Of a stretch of 49,369 bases of DNA, positions 8,151 through 16,440 are shown in pieces. A program made the position numbers and the translations under genes. The notes beneath the pieces were generated by a model. That model did no database searches. It saw nothing but the letters and a program-made list of their open reading frames with translations, and was not told the origin of the DNA. The first letter of the stretch is position 1. Each line of letters begins with the position of its first letter. This DNA comes from Liquorilactobacillus satsumensis DSM 16230 = JCM 12392 (GTDB taxonomy: Bacteria > Bacillota > Bacilli > Lactobacillales > Lactobacillaceae), in assembly GCF_001435195.1 (NCBI RefSeq), contig NZ_AZFQ01000053.1:27849-77217 (forward strand), written 5' to 3'.

Positions 8151-8570
8151 TCACAGATCCAAATCTAAATACTTAATGTCAGCTCTTTCTTTGAAACCCT
8201 GATGTACCCAAAATTCCTGTCCTGCTTGATTATCAGCGACCACAAAAAGTCCCAACTTGTTAATCTTTCTGTGTTTCAAACGTGCAGTAATGGTGTGAAC
8301 CAGTGTTTTAGCAAGTCCTTGACCACGTTGTTTCTTTGCCACCGCGACGTGATACAGATAACCTTTTCTACCATCAGTTGCACCTAAGGCAGTCGCAACA
8401 ACTTCACCCTGCGCAACTGCAACCAGACACAATGTTGGGTTTGCCGCGATTACACGGGCAATTCCTGCAAAGCTATTATCCAGTGAGCTAAGATGCATTC
8501 CAGGGACGCTTTCCCACAGAGCATATGCTTGCTGATAATCTTGCGTTGTCATTTCACGTATTTCTACCAT
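8151..8570 (-). CDS. GNAT family N-acetyltransferase
   Basis: Acetyl-CoA-dependent acetyltransferase of about 139 residues. The CoA-binding loop is visible as VAKKQRGQGLAKTLVHTI (R/QXXGXG/A pattern), preceded by GYLYHVAV, and the C-terminal LGLFVVADNQAGQEFWVHQGF is typical of the fold. The reading frame is open 14 codons further upstream, but MVEIREMTTQDY begins like a normal GNAT and follows AAGGTGG. This start overlaps the dehydrogenase stop by 17 bp. The acceptor is unknown; next to an N-acyl-amino-acid hydrolase and Met genes, an amino acid or amino-acid analogue is a reasonable guess. Confidence 0.83.
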   Translation of the reverse strand: MVEIREMTTQDYQQAYALWESVPGMHLSSLDNSFAGIARVIAANPTLCLVAVAQGEVVATALGATDGRKGYLYHVAVAKKQRGQGLAKTLVHTITARLKHRKINKLGLFVVADNQAGQEFWVHQGFKERADIKYLDLDL

Positions 8571-9588
8571 TTTTGCTCGCTGCCACCTTTTTAAAATTAA
8601 TTTCATGTGCACTAGTGTGTCCCATAATAATTGTCAATGCATCATCAAGTGCTTGTTTGACCATATTTTCAACCGCAATATCTGTAAAGAATCCGATATG
8701 CGGGGTTAACAAAACATTAGGTAACTTTTTTAACTCGTTGTAATTAGCCACTGGTGTTTCTTGCGCAAACTTCAAGTTGAAGATCTGGGTTTCACCTTCG
8801 ACTACATCCAGCGCGCACGCTGCAATTTGTTCATTTTTTAAAGCTCTCAGCAAATCCTCGGTATCAACAACTGGTCCACGTGAATCATTTATAAAATATG
8901 CTGAATTTTTCATTAAAGCGAATTGTTCTTCAGAAATTAAATGCTGGTTCTGCGAATTATAATAAACATGCACTGTCACTATGTCTGCTTGCCGTAACAG
9001 TTCTTCTTTTGTGGTGTAGCGCAAAATTCCTTCAAGCTCAGCTCGGGGTTGGGCGATATCATTTCCCAAAACGGTTGCTCCTAGAGCATGAAAAATCTTC
9101 GCCACGGTTCCGCCAATTCTGCCAACCCCAATAATTCCAATCGTCAATTCTGATAATTCACGCGCTCGCAGGCCGTTAACGCAATAATTATTCTCATTTA
9201 TCCTGCTTTCAAATTGCGGCAGCTGTCTTACTAATTGCAGTGTTTGAGCTAAAACCAGTTCCGCAACGGCTGTGGGAGAATATGACGGAACATTTGTCAC
9301 GGTAATTCCATTTTGTTGTGCCCATTCCAAGTTAACCGAATCAATCCCTGCAGAGCGACATGCCAATTGTTTGATCCCCAAAGCACGTAATTGTTCATAA
9401 AACTGCACATCTTTACTCAAAACACTGCGTTGTTTGTAAACCACCCCGTCATAGCCCTTTGCCCATGAAACCGTGTCTGCATGCAATTCATCAGGAACAC
9501 TGTCAACCTGAATTGCATGCTCTTTTGACCACTCATCAATCAAAGGCTGTTCATCATCACGGACATGATACACTAATATCTTAGTCAT
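8554..9588 (-). CDS. D-2-hydroxyacid dehydrogenase (D-LDH/D-hydroxyisocaproate DH type)
   Basis: NAD-dependent reductase of 2-ketoacids to D-2-hydroxyacids, 344 residues. The Rossmann motif is GIIGVGRIGGTVAK (151-164), the catalytic arginine is R237 in NDSRGPVVD, the acid is near E264 in ALDVVEGE and the histidine is H297 in LLTPHIGFF. The substrate-side segment LACRSAGIDSV is typical of D-lactate/D-hydroxyisocaproate enzymes, which tolerate bulky side chains. It overlaps the aminotransferase stop/start by 4 bp. In this operon a likely role is interconversion of 4-methylthio-2-oxobutyrate with its D-hydroxy acid rather than bulk lactate formation; this is inference from context. Confidence 0.92.
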   Translation of the reverse strand: MTKILVYHVRDDEQPLIDEWSKEHAIQVDSVPDELHADTVSWAKGYDGVVYKQRSVLSKDVQFYEQLRALGIKQLACRSAGIDSVNLEWAQQNGITVTNVPSYSPTAVAELVLAQTLQLVRQLPQFESRINENNYCVNGLRARELSELTIGIIGVGRIGGTVAKIFHALGATVLGNDIAQPRAELEGILRYTTKEELLRQADIVTVHVYYNSQNQHLISEEQFALMKNSAYFINDSRGPVVDTEDLLRALKNEQIAACALDVVEGETQIFNLKFAQETPVANYNELKKLPNVLLTPHIGFFTDIAVENMVKQALDDALTIIMGHTSAHEINFKKVAASKNGRNT

Positions 9589-10796
9589 TTACGGACCTCC
9601 TGAATGTGACTCTTGTCAGCAACTGTGTTGTGTACAAAGACTGTCAATCTTTGTACTGCTAGCTGTAACTTTTCCATACTGACAGCGTAACTAATTCTAA
9701 AATAACGCGACCCAGCAGCCTCAAATGCTGAACCTGGAATAACTGCAATTAAAGCTTCATGTGCTAATTTATCTGCATAAGCTGCAGCATCTTTTTCAAA
9801 TGTCGTCGGAATACGTACATAGACATAAAAAGTTCCTTGTGGTGGAACAAACTCTAGGCCGATCTTTTGCAGTTCTTTACATAGATATTTTCTTTTTTGC
9901 AGATAAACTTTCTTCATTTCATTAATAGCAAGATCGCCATGCTGCAAAGCTGCAGTTGCAGCGTCCATGTTAGGTGTTCCCACCGTAGCAACATTAGCTT
10001 GGTGAACTTTGGCCAGTTCTTTAATAATCGCTGCATTGCCGCAAAGGTAACCAATTCTCCAACCAGTCATTGCATAAGCTTTAGACACGCTATTTACTAG
10101 TAAAACCTGCTCAGGCAGATAGCGTGCCAAGGAAACATGTTGCTGAAAATACGTCAATTCGCTATAAACCTCGTCACTCAAAACCGCTACCTGATATTCA
10201 CGCAAAACCGCTGCCAAAGCTTCAAGTTCTGCAGCAGTATAAGTAACTCCAGTCGGATTATTAGGATAATTAAGTACCACGAGCTTGGTCCGCTTGCCGT
10301 AGTGCTCCAAGGATTGTTTTAGGACACTTGGCGTCAGCTTAAAGTGCTCATGCGCTGCATTGAGCGTAATCGGAATACCATTGTTAGCCAATGTCAAAGT
10401 ACGATATAAGCTAAAAGCCGGTTCCACTAGCAATACAATATCTCCCGGTTCAATAAGTCCGTTAATTACTGTGCTAATTGCTTCACTTGCTCCATTAGTC
10501 GTAATGATTTGCGTCTGCGGATCATACTGTAACTCAAAATGTTTTAGTAAATAGTCACTAATCGCTTGCAGCAGCTGCGGTGTTCCTTTATTAGGCGCAT
10601 AATGTGTATGATCGGCTAAAATACTTTTAATCGCAGCCAACTTGACATCCGTAGGCGTTGCAAAATCAGGTTCACCAATTGTTAGATTTATTATTCCTGG
10701 AATTTTACTGTATTTCTCACTTAAAGTCCGAATCAAAGAGGGCGTCAATTGCTGCAAACTTCGCTTAAGTAATGGGGTAAGTTTAATTTCTGACAT
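9585..10796 (-). CDS. Class I PLP aminotransferase (aromatic/methionine-type)
   Basis: Fold-type I aminotransferase of about 403 residues. Visible: INLTIGEPDFATP, the TNGASEAI loop, NYPNNPTG, LSDEVYSELTY and the Schiff-base lysine (about residue 239 from the chosen start) in VNSVSKAYAMTGWRIGY; the substrate carboxylate arginine is in RYFRISYA. Closest in character to AraT/PatA enzymes of lactic acid bacteria, which act on aromatic amino acids, Leu and Met. The ATG giving MSEIKLTP has AAGGTGAG upstream; an in-frame start eight codons earlier lacks a site. Its 5' end overlaps the M20 gene by 14 bp. Context suggests a Met/keto-acid role. Confidence 0.9.
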   Translation of the reverse strand: MSEIKLTPLLKRSLQQLTPSLIRTLSEKYSKIPGIINLTIGEPDFATPTDVKLAAIKSILADHTHYAPNKGTPQLLQAISDYLLKHFELQYDPQTQIITTNGASEAISTVINGLIEPGDIVLLVEPAFSLYRTLTLANNGIPITLNAAHEHFKLTPSVLKQSLEHYGKRTKLVVLNYPNNPTGVTYTAAELEALAAVLREYQVAVLSDEVYSELTYFQQHVSLARYLPEQVLLVNSVSKAYAMTGWRIGYLCGNAAIIKELAKVHQANVATVGTPNMDAATAALQHGDLAINEMKKVYLQKRKYLCKELQKIGLEFVPPQGTFYVYVRIPTTFEKDAAAYADKLAHEALIAVIPGSAFEAAGSRYFRISYAVSMEKLQLAVQRLTVFVHNTVADKSHIQEVRK

Positions 10797-11958
10797 GCTG
10801 CTCACCTTGCTTTGTCTCAAAATACTCTAAAAGACTGTGCGCACTCTCAATAAAGTAGTCAATCCCAGCAGCAATCGTACCATCTTTTCCTACGTAACCA
10901 GGCTCATGCCAATCTGCTGCTCCAACAGCTCCGTTTGATCCGATAAATGCAAATACTCCCGGAATCTCATTTTCAAAGGTGGCAAAATCTTCTCCTGCCA
11001 TCGTCAGCTCTGGAACAGCTACCTGTGTTCTTAATCCATGAATCACAGCAGCCGTTAATTCCGGATCATTATGAATGGGATAAGCTCCAACACTCCAATC
11101 AATGTCAACTGTCTGTTCAAACGCAGCCGCCACCCTTTTCACAATTTCATAGAACCTTTTTTTAACTAAGGCGGTGCTTTCAGTGGTAAAGGTACGGACC
11201 GTTCCTTCAAAAGTCGCTGTTGCCGGTAAAACATTCCAAGTTTGTCCAGCTTGAACTTTAGTTACACTGACAACGACTGCATCCAGTGGCCGAATACTGC
11301 GGCTAACAATTGTCTGCAGCTGTGTAATAATTGCAGCCTGTGCGACAATTGGATCCTTTCCCTTCTCTGGACGGGCTCCATGTGAACCGGAACCATGAAC
11401 CGTCACCTCAAATTTATAGCACCCTGCCATCAAGGGACCAGCTTGGACTGCAACCTGTCCAACTGGCAAATTAGGATTATTATGAAACCCGACAATTCCT
11501 TGTACCCCATCTAAAACATGTTTTTCTAATACCTGATCTCCACCGTGCCCAGCTTCTTCTGCCGGTTGAAATAATAGGCGGACAGTTCCTTTTAAATGCT
11601 CTTTTTCTGCATTCAAGAGATACGCTGCACCCAGCAGACTAGAAAAATGAAGATCATGACCACAAGCATGCATAATTCCTTTGTGCTGTGACTTAAAAGG
11701 CAGGTCCGTTTGTTCAGCCACTGGTAAAGCATCAAGATCTGCGCGAAGTGCAATAACAGCTCCTGGTTTTCCTCCTTGGATTTCGGCTAACAGCCCCGTC
11801 TTCAAAGTCGTGGGAATAATTGAAATTCCCCATTCCGTAAGAATCTGTTTGATTTTTTCGGTAGTTGCAAATTCCTGATTAGAAAGTTCTGGATGTTGAT
11901 GAAACTGATGTCGCAAGGTTATCATTTCTGCTAGAACTTCATCCTTGGTTTTTGTCAT
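10783..11958 (-). CDS. M20D peptidase-family N-acyl-amino-acid amidohydrolase
   Basis: Metal-dependent hydrolase of about 391 residues that releases free amino acids from N-acyl or related amides. Metal-site residues are visible in ALRADLDALP, the conserved MHACGHDLH, QPAEEAGHGG, the FHNNP segment and the C-terminal TMAGEDFATF; the dimerisation domain follows VTVHGSGSHGARP. GAGGAGGA is ideally placed for the ATG giving MTKTKDEV, so I reject nine upstream codons. The 3' end overlaps the aminotransferase and the 5' end overlaps metY by 20 bp. N-acetyldiaminopimelate deacetylase is an alternative in this family, but the neighbours favour salvage of N-acyl sulfur amino acids. Confidence 0.88.
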   Translation of the reverse strand: MTKTKDEVLAEMITLRHQFHQHPELSNQEFATTEKIKQILTEWGISIIPTTLKTGLLAEIQGGKPGAVIALRADLDALPVAEQTDLPFKSQHKGIMHACGHDLHFSSLLGAAYLLNAEKEHLKGTVRLLFQPAEEAGHGGDQVLEKHVLDGVQGIVGFHNNPNLPVGQVAVQAGPLMAGCYKFEVTVHGSGSHGARPEKGKDPIVAQAAIITQLQTIVSRSIRPLDAVVVSVTKVQAGQTWNVLPATATFEGTVRTFTTESTALVKKRFYEIVKRVAAAFEQTVDIDWSVGAYPIHNDPELTAAVIHGLRTQVAVPELTMAGEDFATFENEIPGVFAFIGSNGAVGAADWHEPGYVGKDGTIAAGIDYFIESAHSLLEYFETKQGEQHVRN

Positions 11959-13270
11959 CGGTCTCCTCCTCAAAAGCTTGTGCAATAGCTGACTTTAAAT
12001 CCGAAATCAGATCTTCACTATCCTCCAACCCAATTGACAAACGCAGCAATTGGTCAGTTAAGTGTCCAGCGGCCTGATATTCCACCGGGACTTCCCGGTG
12101 CGTAATCTTATTTGGATTAACAATCAAGGAACGACTATCACCGACATTTGGTAAATATAGAAATAATTTGACTGCATCAACCACCTTTTTGGTTTGTGCG
12201 GCGGTCCCTGCAATTTCAAAAGAAAGAATTGTCCCAATTCCCTTTGGAAAATATTTTTTGCGTAATTCAGCTTGCGGCGCATCTTCTAAACCTGTGTAAT
12301 AGACGTTTTTAACATGTGGCTCTTGCTTTAAGTAGTGTGCGATTTTAAGACTAGTTGCAACTTCTTTATCAAGTCGCTCAGAGATAGTCTCTAATCCAAG
12401 CAGCTCCAGGTAAGCTTCAAAAGGTCCTAAAACAGCTCCCATTAAACGCAAATACTTCATTTTGATCCGTTTGATAAAGGCAGCATTCCCGAAAACACCT
12501 GCATAACTGTAATCTTCTTTGGCTGCAACCTCTTTTAAAATAAATTCTTTTTCTTGAAACTGCGGAAACTTTCCATTATTCCAATTAAATTTGCCGCCAT
12601 CAACAATTAAGCCGGAAACCGCATTTCCATGTCCGTTAATTCCTTTTGTAGATGAATATAAGACAATATCTGCTCCATATTTAAGCGGCTGAAATAGATA
12701 CGGCGTTGGGAAGGTATTGTCAACAATCAACGGAACTCCAGCTTGATGTGCCACAGCTGCTAGACCAGCAACATCTGAAATCTTGGTAGTTGGGTTTGAA
12801 ATGCTTTCTGTATAGATGGCTTTTGTCTCTGGTTTAATGAGGCGCTTAATTGCTGCTAAATCATTGATATCCGCAACAAGATCAAATTCGATACCGTATT
12901 TTGGAAACAACGTTTTAAATTCATCAAGTGCAGCACCATAAAGATCAAAGGGGGCGATAATTCTCCCGCCACCTTCTGCAACATTCAAAATACTGTAAGT
13001 AATTGCAGCCATCCCTGAACTAACTGCAACTGCCTCGATACCACCATCCAAGATGGCAATTCTTTTTTCCAAAACAGCGACTGTTGGATTGCCAACCCGT
13101 GAATATGTGTAAGCATTTGGAACATTTCCACGTGCAATTTTTTCGGCATGTTCAGCATCGCCTAAAGTAAATGCCACATTTTGATAAATTGGAACTTCCG
13201 CTGCGTTCTGATGCTCTTCAGGTATATAGCCACCATGAATCCGAGCCGTATTAAATTTATAGTTTGTCAT
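11939..13270 (-). CDS. metY: O-acetylhomoserine sulfhydrylase (O-acetylhomoserine aminocarboxypropyltransferase)
   Basis: Cys/Met-metabolism PLP enzyme that makes homocysteine from O-acetylhomoserine and sulfide. At 443 residues it has the length of MetY-type enzymes, longer than the roughly 380-residue cystathionine enzymes. Recognisable parts: RIHGGYIPE at the N-terminus, YTYSRVGNPT, VSSGMAAI, IYTESISNPT, and the PLP lysine K209 in LYSSTKGINGHGN, with LGDSRSLIVNP-like residues near the C-terminus. AGAGGA lies eight bases before the ATG, which overlaps the end of the broken dehydrogenase gene. Under the Met T-box it would be induced by methionine starvation. Confidence 0.93.
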   Translation of the reverse strand: MTNYKFNTARIHGGYIPEEHQNAAEVPIYQNVAFTLGDAEHAEKIARGNVPNAYTYSRVGNPTVAVLEKRIAILDGGIEAVAVSSGMAAITYSILNVAEGGGRIIAPFDLYGAALDEFKTLFPKYGIEFDLVADINDLAAIKRLIKPETKAIYTESISNPTTKISDVAGLAAVAHQAGVPLIVDNTFPTPYLFQPLKYGADIVLYSSTKGINGHGNAVSGLIVDGGKFNWNNGKFPQFQEKEFILKEVAAKEDYSYAGVFGNAAFIKRIKMKYLRLMGAVLGPFEAYLELLGLETISERLDKEVATSLKIAHYLKQEPHVKNVYYTGLEDAPQAELRKKYFPKGIGTILSFEIAGTAAQTKKVVDAVKLFLYLPNVGDSRSLIVNPNKITHREVPVEYQAAGHLTDQLLRLSIGLEDSEDLISDLKSAIAQAFEEETDDKNQG

Positions 13271-14360
13271 TTAAGCCATCCTCTTCCCTTTTTTCAGTAA
13301 CTGCTAAGCTTGGAAGTCCCAACTTAGCAGCTATTTTATTAATTTCAGCATATGTCGTATCGTCAATTACAATTCCTGCCGTAAGATTCTTCAAATAATT
13401 CTGATTTTCCTTATCACCCGGAACTAATCCAGGGGCAGCTTCATTCTGCTGCAGCGCTCTAATTCGTGCCAACATCGATTCCAAGTTTTTTTCAAGGAGC
13501 GTAAGTTCTCCAAATAAGGCAGGATCAAAAACTAGAAAAAAATGACTGATATCGTAATTTCCATTGCCAAGATCAGCTGAAAGCGAACCCTAGGCTAATA
13601 ATGCGGTTAAACATTCTATTACTAAGGCATTCCCGAAGCCCTTATAATTCCCATTTGCTTCATCCTTCCCACCTAGTGGTAAAAGACCCCCACTGCGTTT
13701 TTCTTGGGATAATTCTGCCAAGATTGCTTGTGGATCTTTTTCAATTTTTCCATGTGCGTCTATTGCCCATTCTCCTGGAACTTTCTTTTTATTCTTGAGC
13801 AAAACCTCGATCTTTCCGAGTGAAACAGTTGAAGTCGCTGCATCAAAAACAAACGGTTCCGTTGTTGTTGGAAAAGCAAATGCAAATGGGTTGCTGCCCA
13901 AAAAAGGCACCCTTGCATGCGGAGGAACCAGTAGTGGATTAGTATTGGTCGCTGAAATTCCGACTAATCCAGCGTTAGCAGCCATTCTTGCATAATATCC
14001 TGCTGCTCCAAAATGAGTAGCGTTTCTGACAACACCAATTGCAATTCCATTTTTATGTGCCTTTTGAATTAATTGCTGCAGCGTAAATACCGCTACTAGT
14101 TGTCCCGACGTCCGTTGCGCGTCTATCAGCACACTTGTCTTTGTCTCTTGCAAAATGTGCCAGTGACTCCCAGGGACAACTTTTCCAGCTGCTATTTTTT
14201 GTGTATACATTTCCAGCCGTTGTACCCCATGAGAACTAATTCCTCGCAAATCAGCATCAATTAGTGTTGCCGCAATCACGCTGCTTTCGGCCTGCGAGAA
14301 ACCTTCTCGTTTAAAAATATTTGCGATGAAACTCTGCATATAATTTGCTGCGATCCTCAC
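13257..14360 (-). pseudogene. Ldh2/malate dehydrogenase-family oxidoreductase interrupted by one in-frame TAG
   Basis: NAD(P)-dependent 2-hydroxyacid dehydrogenase of the Ldh2 (malate/L-lactate/ureidoglycolate) family, first gene after the Met T-box. The N-terminal 256 codons show SSHGVQRLEMY, GVVRNATHFGAAGYYA, GISATNTNPLLVPP and GNYKGFGNALVIECLTALLA, then a TAG at 13590-13592. Reading straight on in the same frame gives GSLSADLGNGN, SHFFLVFDPALFG and a normal family C-terminus to the TAA at 13257; the distance between both stops is exactly 111 codons. Without the TAG it would be 367 codons, a full-length member. It is therefore a single nonsense mutation, a sequencing error, or a read-through case. 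The C-terminal piece cannot fold as an enzyme alone. Confidence 0.85.
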
Positions 14361-14413
14361 TGTTATTCACCTCACAATTTTAAAAATTCAGCGTTTTTAT
14401 TTTCTAACCCAAA

Positions 14414-14660
14414 CAAAAAACGCCCTCATTCATCAGGACGTTAAGTAACGTGGTACCACCTTCTTTTAAATATTTTTCACAAAATATTTCTCATTAAGAA
14501 AATCTTTCTTCACCGTGTAACGGCGGTTGCCGACAATATCTAATTATTCGATATTCTTCATGCTCCCAGACCATCTTCACTAAGTCTTACTCGCTCTTTT
14601 TCACCAAGCAGAGCTCTCTGTTGGGGTAACAACTTACCTACTCATCTGTTCAATGCACCT
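14414..14660 (-). promoter_or_regulatory. T-box leader, specifier ATG (methionine), for the nine-gene operon
   Basis: On the minus strand the T-box core GGTGGTACCACG is at 14449-14460, followed by the terminator stem at 14421-14440 and a T-run (A at 14415-14420). Stem I is recognisable from AGTA, the AGAGAGCTCTG arm and the GGTGAAAAAGAGC loop. Aligning GGGAGC-ATG-A with the canonical GGGAAC-codon-A specifier loop places ATG at 14559-14561. Uncharged tRNA-Met should therefore permit read-through into the Ldh2/metY/M20/aminotransferase/dehydrogenase/GNAT/ABC operon. The remaining bases of 14361-14711 hold only the ribosome site and an AT-rich promoter region. Confidence 0.88.
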
Positions 14661-14711
14661 TTATTATTAAAATTTCCAAATTGTTTTTTCAGATTTCATG
14701 TATTTTTTGAC

Positions 14712-15851
14712 CTATTCCCCAAGCGCTTGGGCTAAGTCTGCAATCAAGTCCCGCGGGTCTTCAATTCCCACTGCTAATCTGACCAATTGAGGTGTAATCC
14801 CCACTGCCAATTGCTCTTTGGGGGAAAGCTCAGCATGCGTCATCTTAGCGGGCAACTCAATTAAACTCTCAACTGCGCCGAGGCTAACCGCTAATTTGAT
14901 CAGTTTTAGTTTCTCGACAAAGCGCTGTGCATCAAGATCCTGACGCAGTTCAAAGGAAAGAACACCGCCGTATCCCTTTGCCTCTGCCGTTGCAATCTCA
15001 TAATCCCGTGTACCCGGAATCCCGGGATAATAAACATGCGTAACTTGTGCTTGTTTTTGCAAAAAAGAGACCACTTTGGCGGCATTACTAGTATGTTTTT
15101 CCATTCTTAACGCTAACGTTTGAATCCCTCTGCGAATCAAATTTGCATTTTCAGGAGATAACACTGCACCAATTCCATTTTGATTAAAATAAATTTGCTG
15201 CGCGAGTGTTGCACTTTTTGCCACTGCAATTCCAGCAACTGTGTCTGAATGCCCTCCCAAATACTTTGTAGCTGAATGAATCACGATATCGGCCCCCAAA
15301 GCAAGTGGTTGTTGCAGATAAGGTGTTAGAAATGTATTATCCACGATCGTCAACAAATTATGCTTGCGCGCAAGCTGTGCAATCTGTTTGACACTTGTCA
15401 CTTTTAGTAGCGGATTAGTAAAGGTTTCAAAGTAAATTGCTTTAGTATTTTCTTGTACTGCAGCTTCTACTTGTCGTGGGTCCTGCGTATCAACCGCTGT
15501 AAATTCCAGCTGCCAGCGTTTAAAAAATTGATTAATCAGCCTAAAAGTCCCCCCGTAAATCGTATTACCGATTACTAAATGGTCACCCGGTGAAAAAATT
15601 GATAGCACTGCGTGAATTGCAGCTAATCCCGAAGAAAAAGCAAACCCTTGAGCGCCGCCTTCAAGAGCAGCAAGCTGATCCTCCAAATAATTTCGCGTTG
15701 GATTCCCTGAACGGGCGTAATCCCACCTAATCTTTGCTGCTACTTTTGGAAAGATGTATGTTGATGAATTATAGACAGGTACATTAACAGCACCTGTTTG
15801 ATTATCATTTTGCGGTATTCCGTGCACTAATTTGGTTTCAAATTCAGTCAT
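14712..15851 (-). CDS. Cystathionine gamma-synthase / cystathionine lyase family enzyme
   Basis: PLP enzyme of the trans-sulfuration group, 379 residues. Features: FETKLVHGI, YARSGNPTRNYLE with PLP-phosphate-binding residues, the FSSGLAAIHA segment, NTIYGGT, FETFTNPLLK, DNTFLTPYLQ, and the PLP lysine K196 in IHSATKYLGGHSD. Synthase (MetB), beta-lyase (MetC) and gamma-lyase activities cannot be separated by eye; the S-L-G-A-V-E-S-L-I-E-L-P stretch is common to all. The frame stays open 36 codons further upstream, but those codons lie in the T-box terminator, so ATG 15849-15851 with GAGG ten bases upstream is the start. Separate transcript from the metY operon. Confidence 0.9.
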   Translation of the reverse strand: MTEFETKLVHGIPQNDNQTGAVNVPVYNSSTYIFPKVAAKIRWDYARSGNPTRNYLEDQLAALEGGAQGFAFSSGLAAIHAVLSIFSPGDHLVIGNTIYGGTFRLINQFFKRWQLEFTAVDTQDPRQVEAAVQENTKAIYFETFTNPLLKVTSVKQIAQLARKHNLLTIVDNTFLTPYLQQPLALGADIVIHSATKYLGGHSDTVAGIAVAKSATLAQQIYFNQNGIGAVLSPENANLIRRGIQTLALRMEKHTSNAAKVVSFLQKQAQVTHVYYPGIPGTRDYEIATAEAKGYGGVLSFELRQDLDAQRFVEKLKLIKLAVSLGAVESLIELPAKMTHAELSPKEQLAVGITPQLVRLAVGIEDPRDLIADLAQALGE

Positions 15852-15877
15852 GCTTACTTTTCCTCGCTTTCTAAAAT

Positions 15878-16145
15878 AAAAAAAGCCCCTGCGCAGAAAA
15901 ATCCTGCACAGGGACGATTTTAATCGTGTTACCACCCTTTTTTGTATAGCCGTTGCCAAAAACTATACCTCAAAGACACAAACATGTCCGGAAACTATAA
16001 CGTGTCCCCACGTATTGCTAGGCTTGCACCTGCAACATTGCTCTGAGTTCATCTTCAGGAAGCCTTCTAGGTCTATCTTTTCACCAATTCAGATAGTCTC
16101 TTTAATCCAATTGACTCACTTACTCTTCTCTTCATCACATTATTA
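15878..16145 (-). promoter_or_regulatory. T-box leader of the cystathionine enzyme gene (Met or Cys)
   Basis: The core GGGTGGTAACACG lies at 15926-15938 on the minus strand, followed by a 30-base terminator hairpin (15885-15914, arms CCCTGTGCAG/CTGCGCAGGG) and a T-run. Stem I shows AGTA, AGAGACTATC and GGTGAAAAGATAG. The specifier region reads AGAGCAATGTTGCAGG: aligning it with the neighbouring Met T-box favours ATG at 16036-16038, but TGC (Cys) three bases on is followed by the usual purine. Either fits the gene; I prefer Met with low certainty. Confidence 0.8.
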
Positions 16146-16173
16146 TTAAATTTCAATTAAACTACTGTAATGA

Positions 16174-16202
16174 ACAATAACTAAATAATTTGCAGATGTC
16201 AA
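16174..16202 (-). promoter_or_regulatory. Promoter of the cystathionine enzyme T-box
   Basis: On the minus strand TTGACA (16197-16202) and TATTGT (16174-16179) are 17 bp apart, about 30 bases before the T-box Stem I. The rest of the 16203-16390 stretch is AT-rich with nothing recognisable. Confidence 0.7.
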
Positions 16203-16390
16203 TACAATTTTTTGGAATTTTGGGATTATAGCTTTTTTACTGCTTTAAAATACCGCTAAAACAGCATTTTTAAAAAACAATAATAAAAAAATAATTTATT
16301 TATCTTAAATTATTTGTAGATCTCATCAAACTGCGCTCTAATTCAAACTTAACTTTTTTAATACCTCAATTGCTGAACTATGCCTAATAT

Positions 16391-16420
16391 TTGACTAATA
16401 TTTTTAATATTCTTTAAAAT
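16391..16420 (+). promoter_or_regulatory. Promoter of the cation ATPase gene
   Basis: TTGACT (16391-16396) and TAAAAT (16415-16420) are separated by 18 bp and lie just upstream of the AAGGAGG ribosome site. The leader would be very short. Confidence 0.55.
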
Positions 16421-16440
16421 ACAATTAAGGAGGTTATCAA

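Noticed and set aside
13590-13592. TAG as pyrrolysine or other recoding
   Set aside because: Nothing in the sequence points to a pyrrolysine system, which is not expected in lactobacilli, and no stem typical of recoding was seen after the stop; a nonsense mutation or error is simpler.
15852-15959. N-terminal extension of the cystathionine enzyme
   Set aside because: These 36 codons run through the T-box terminator stem.
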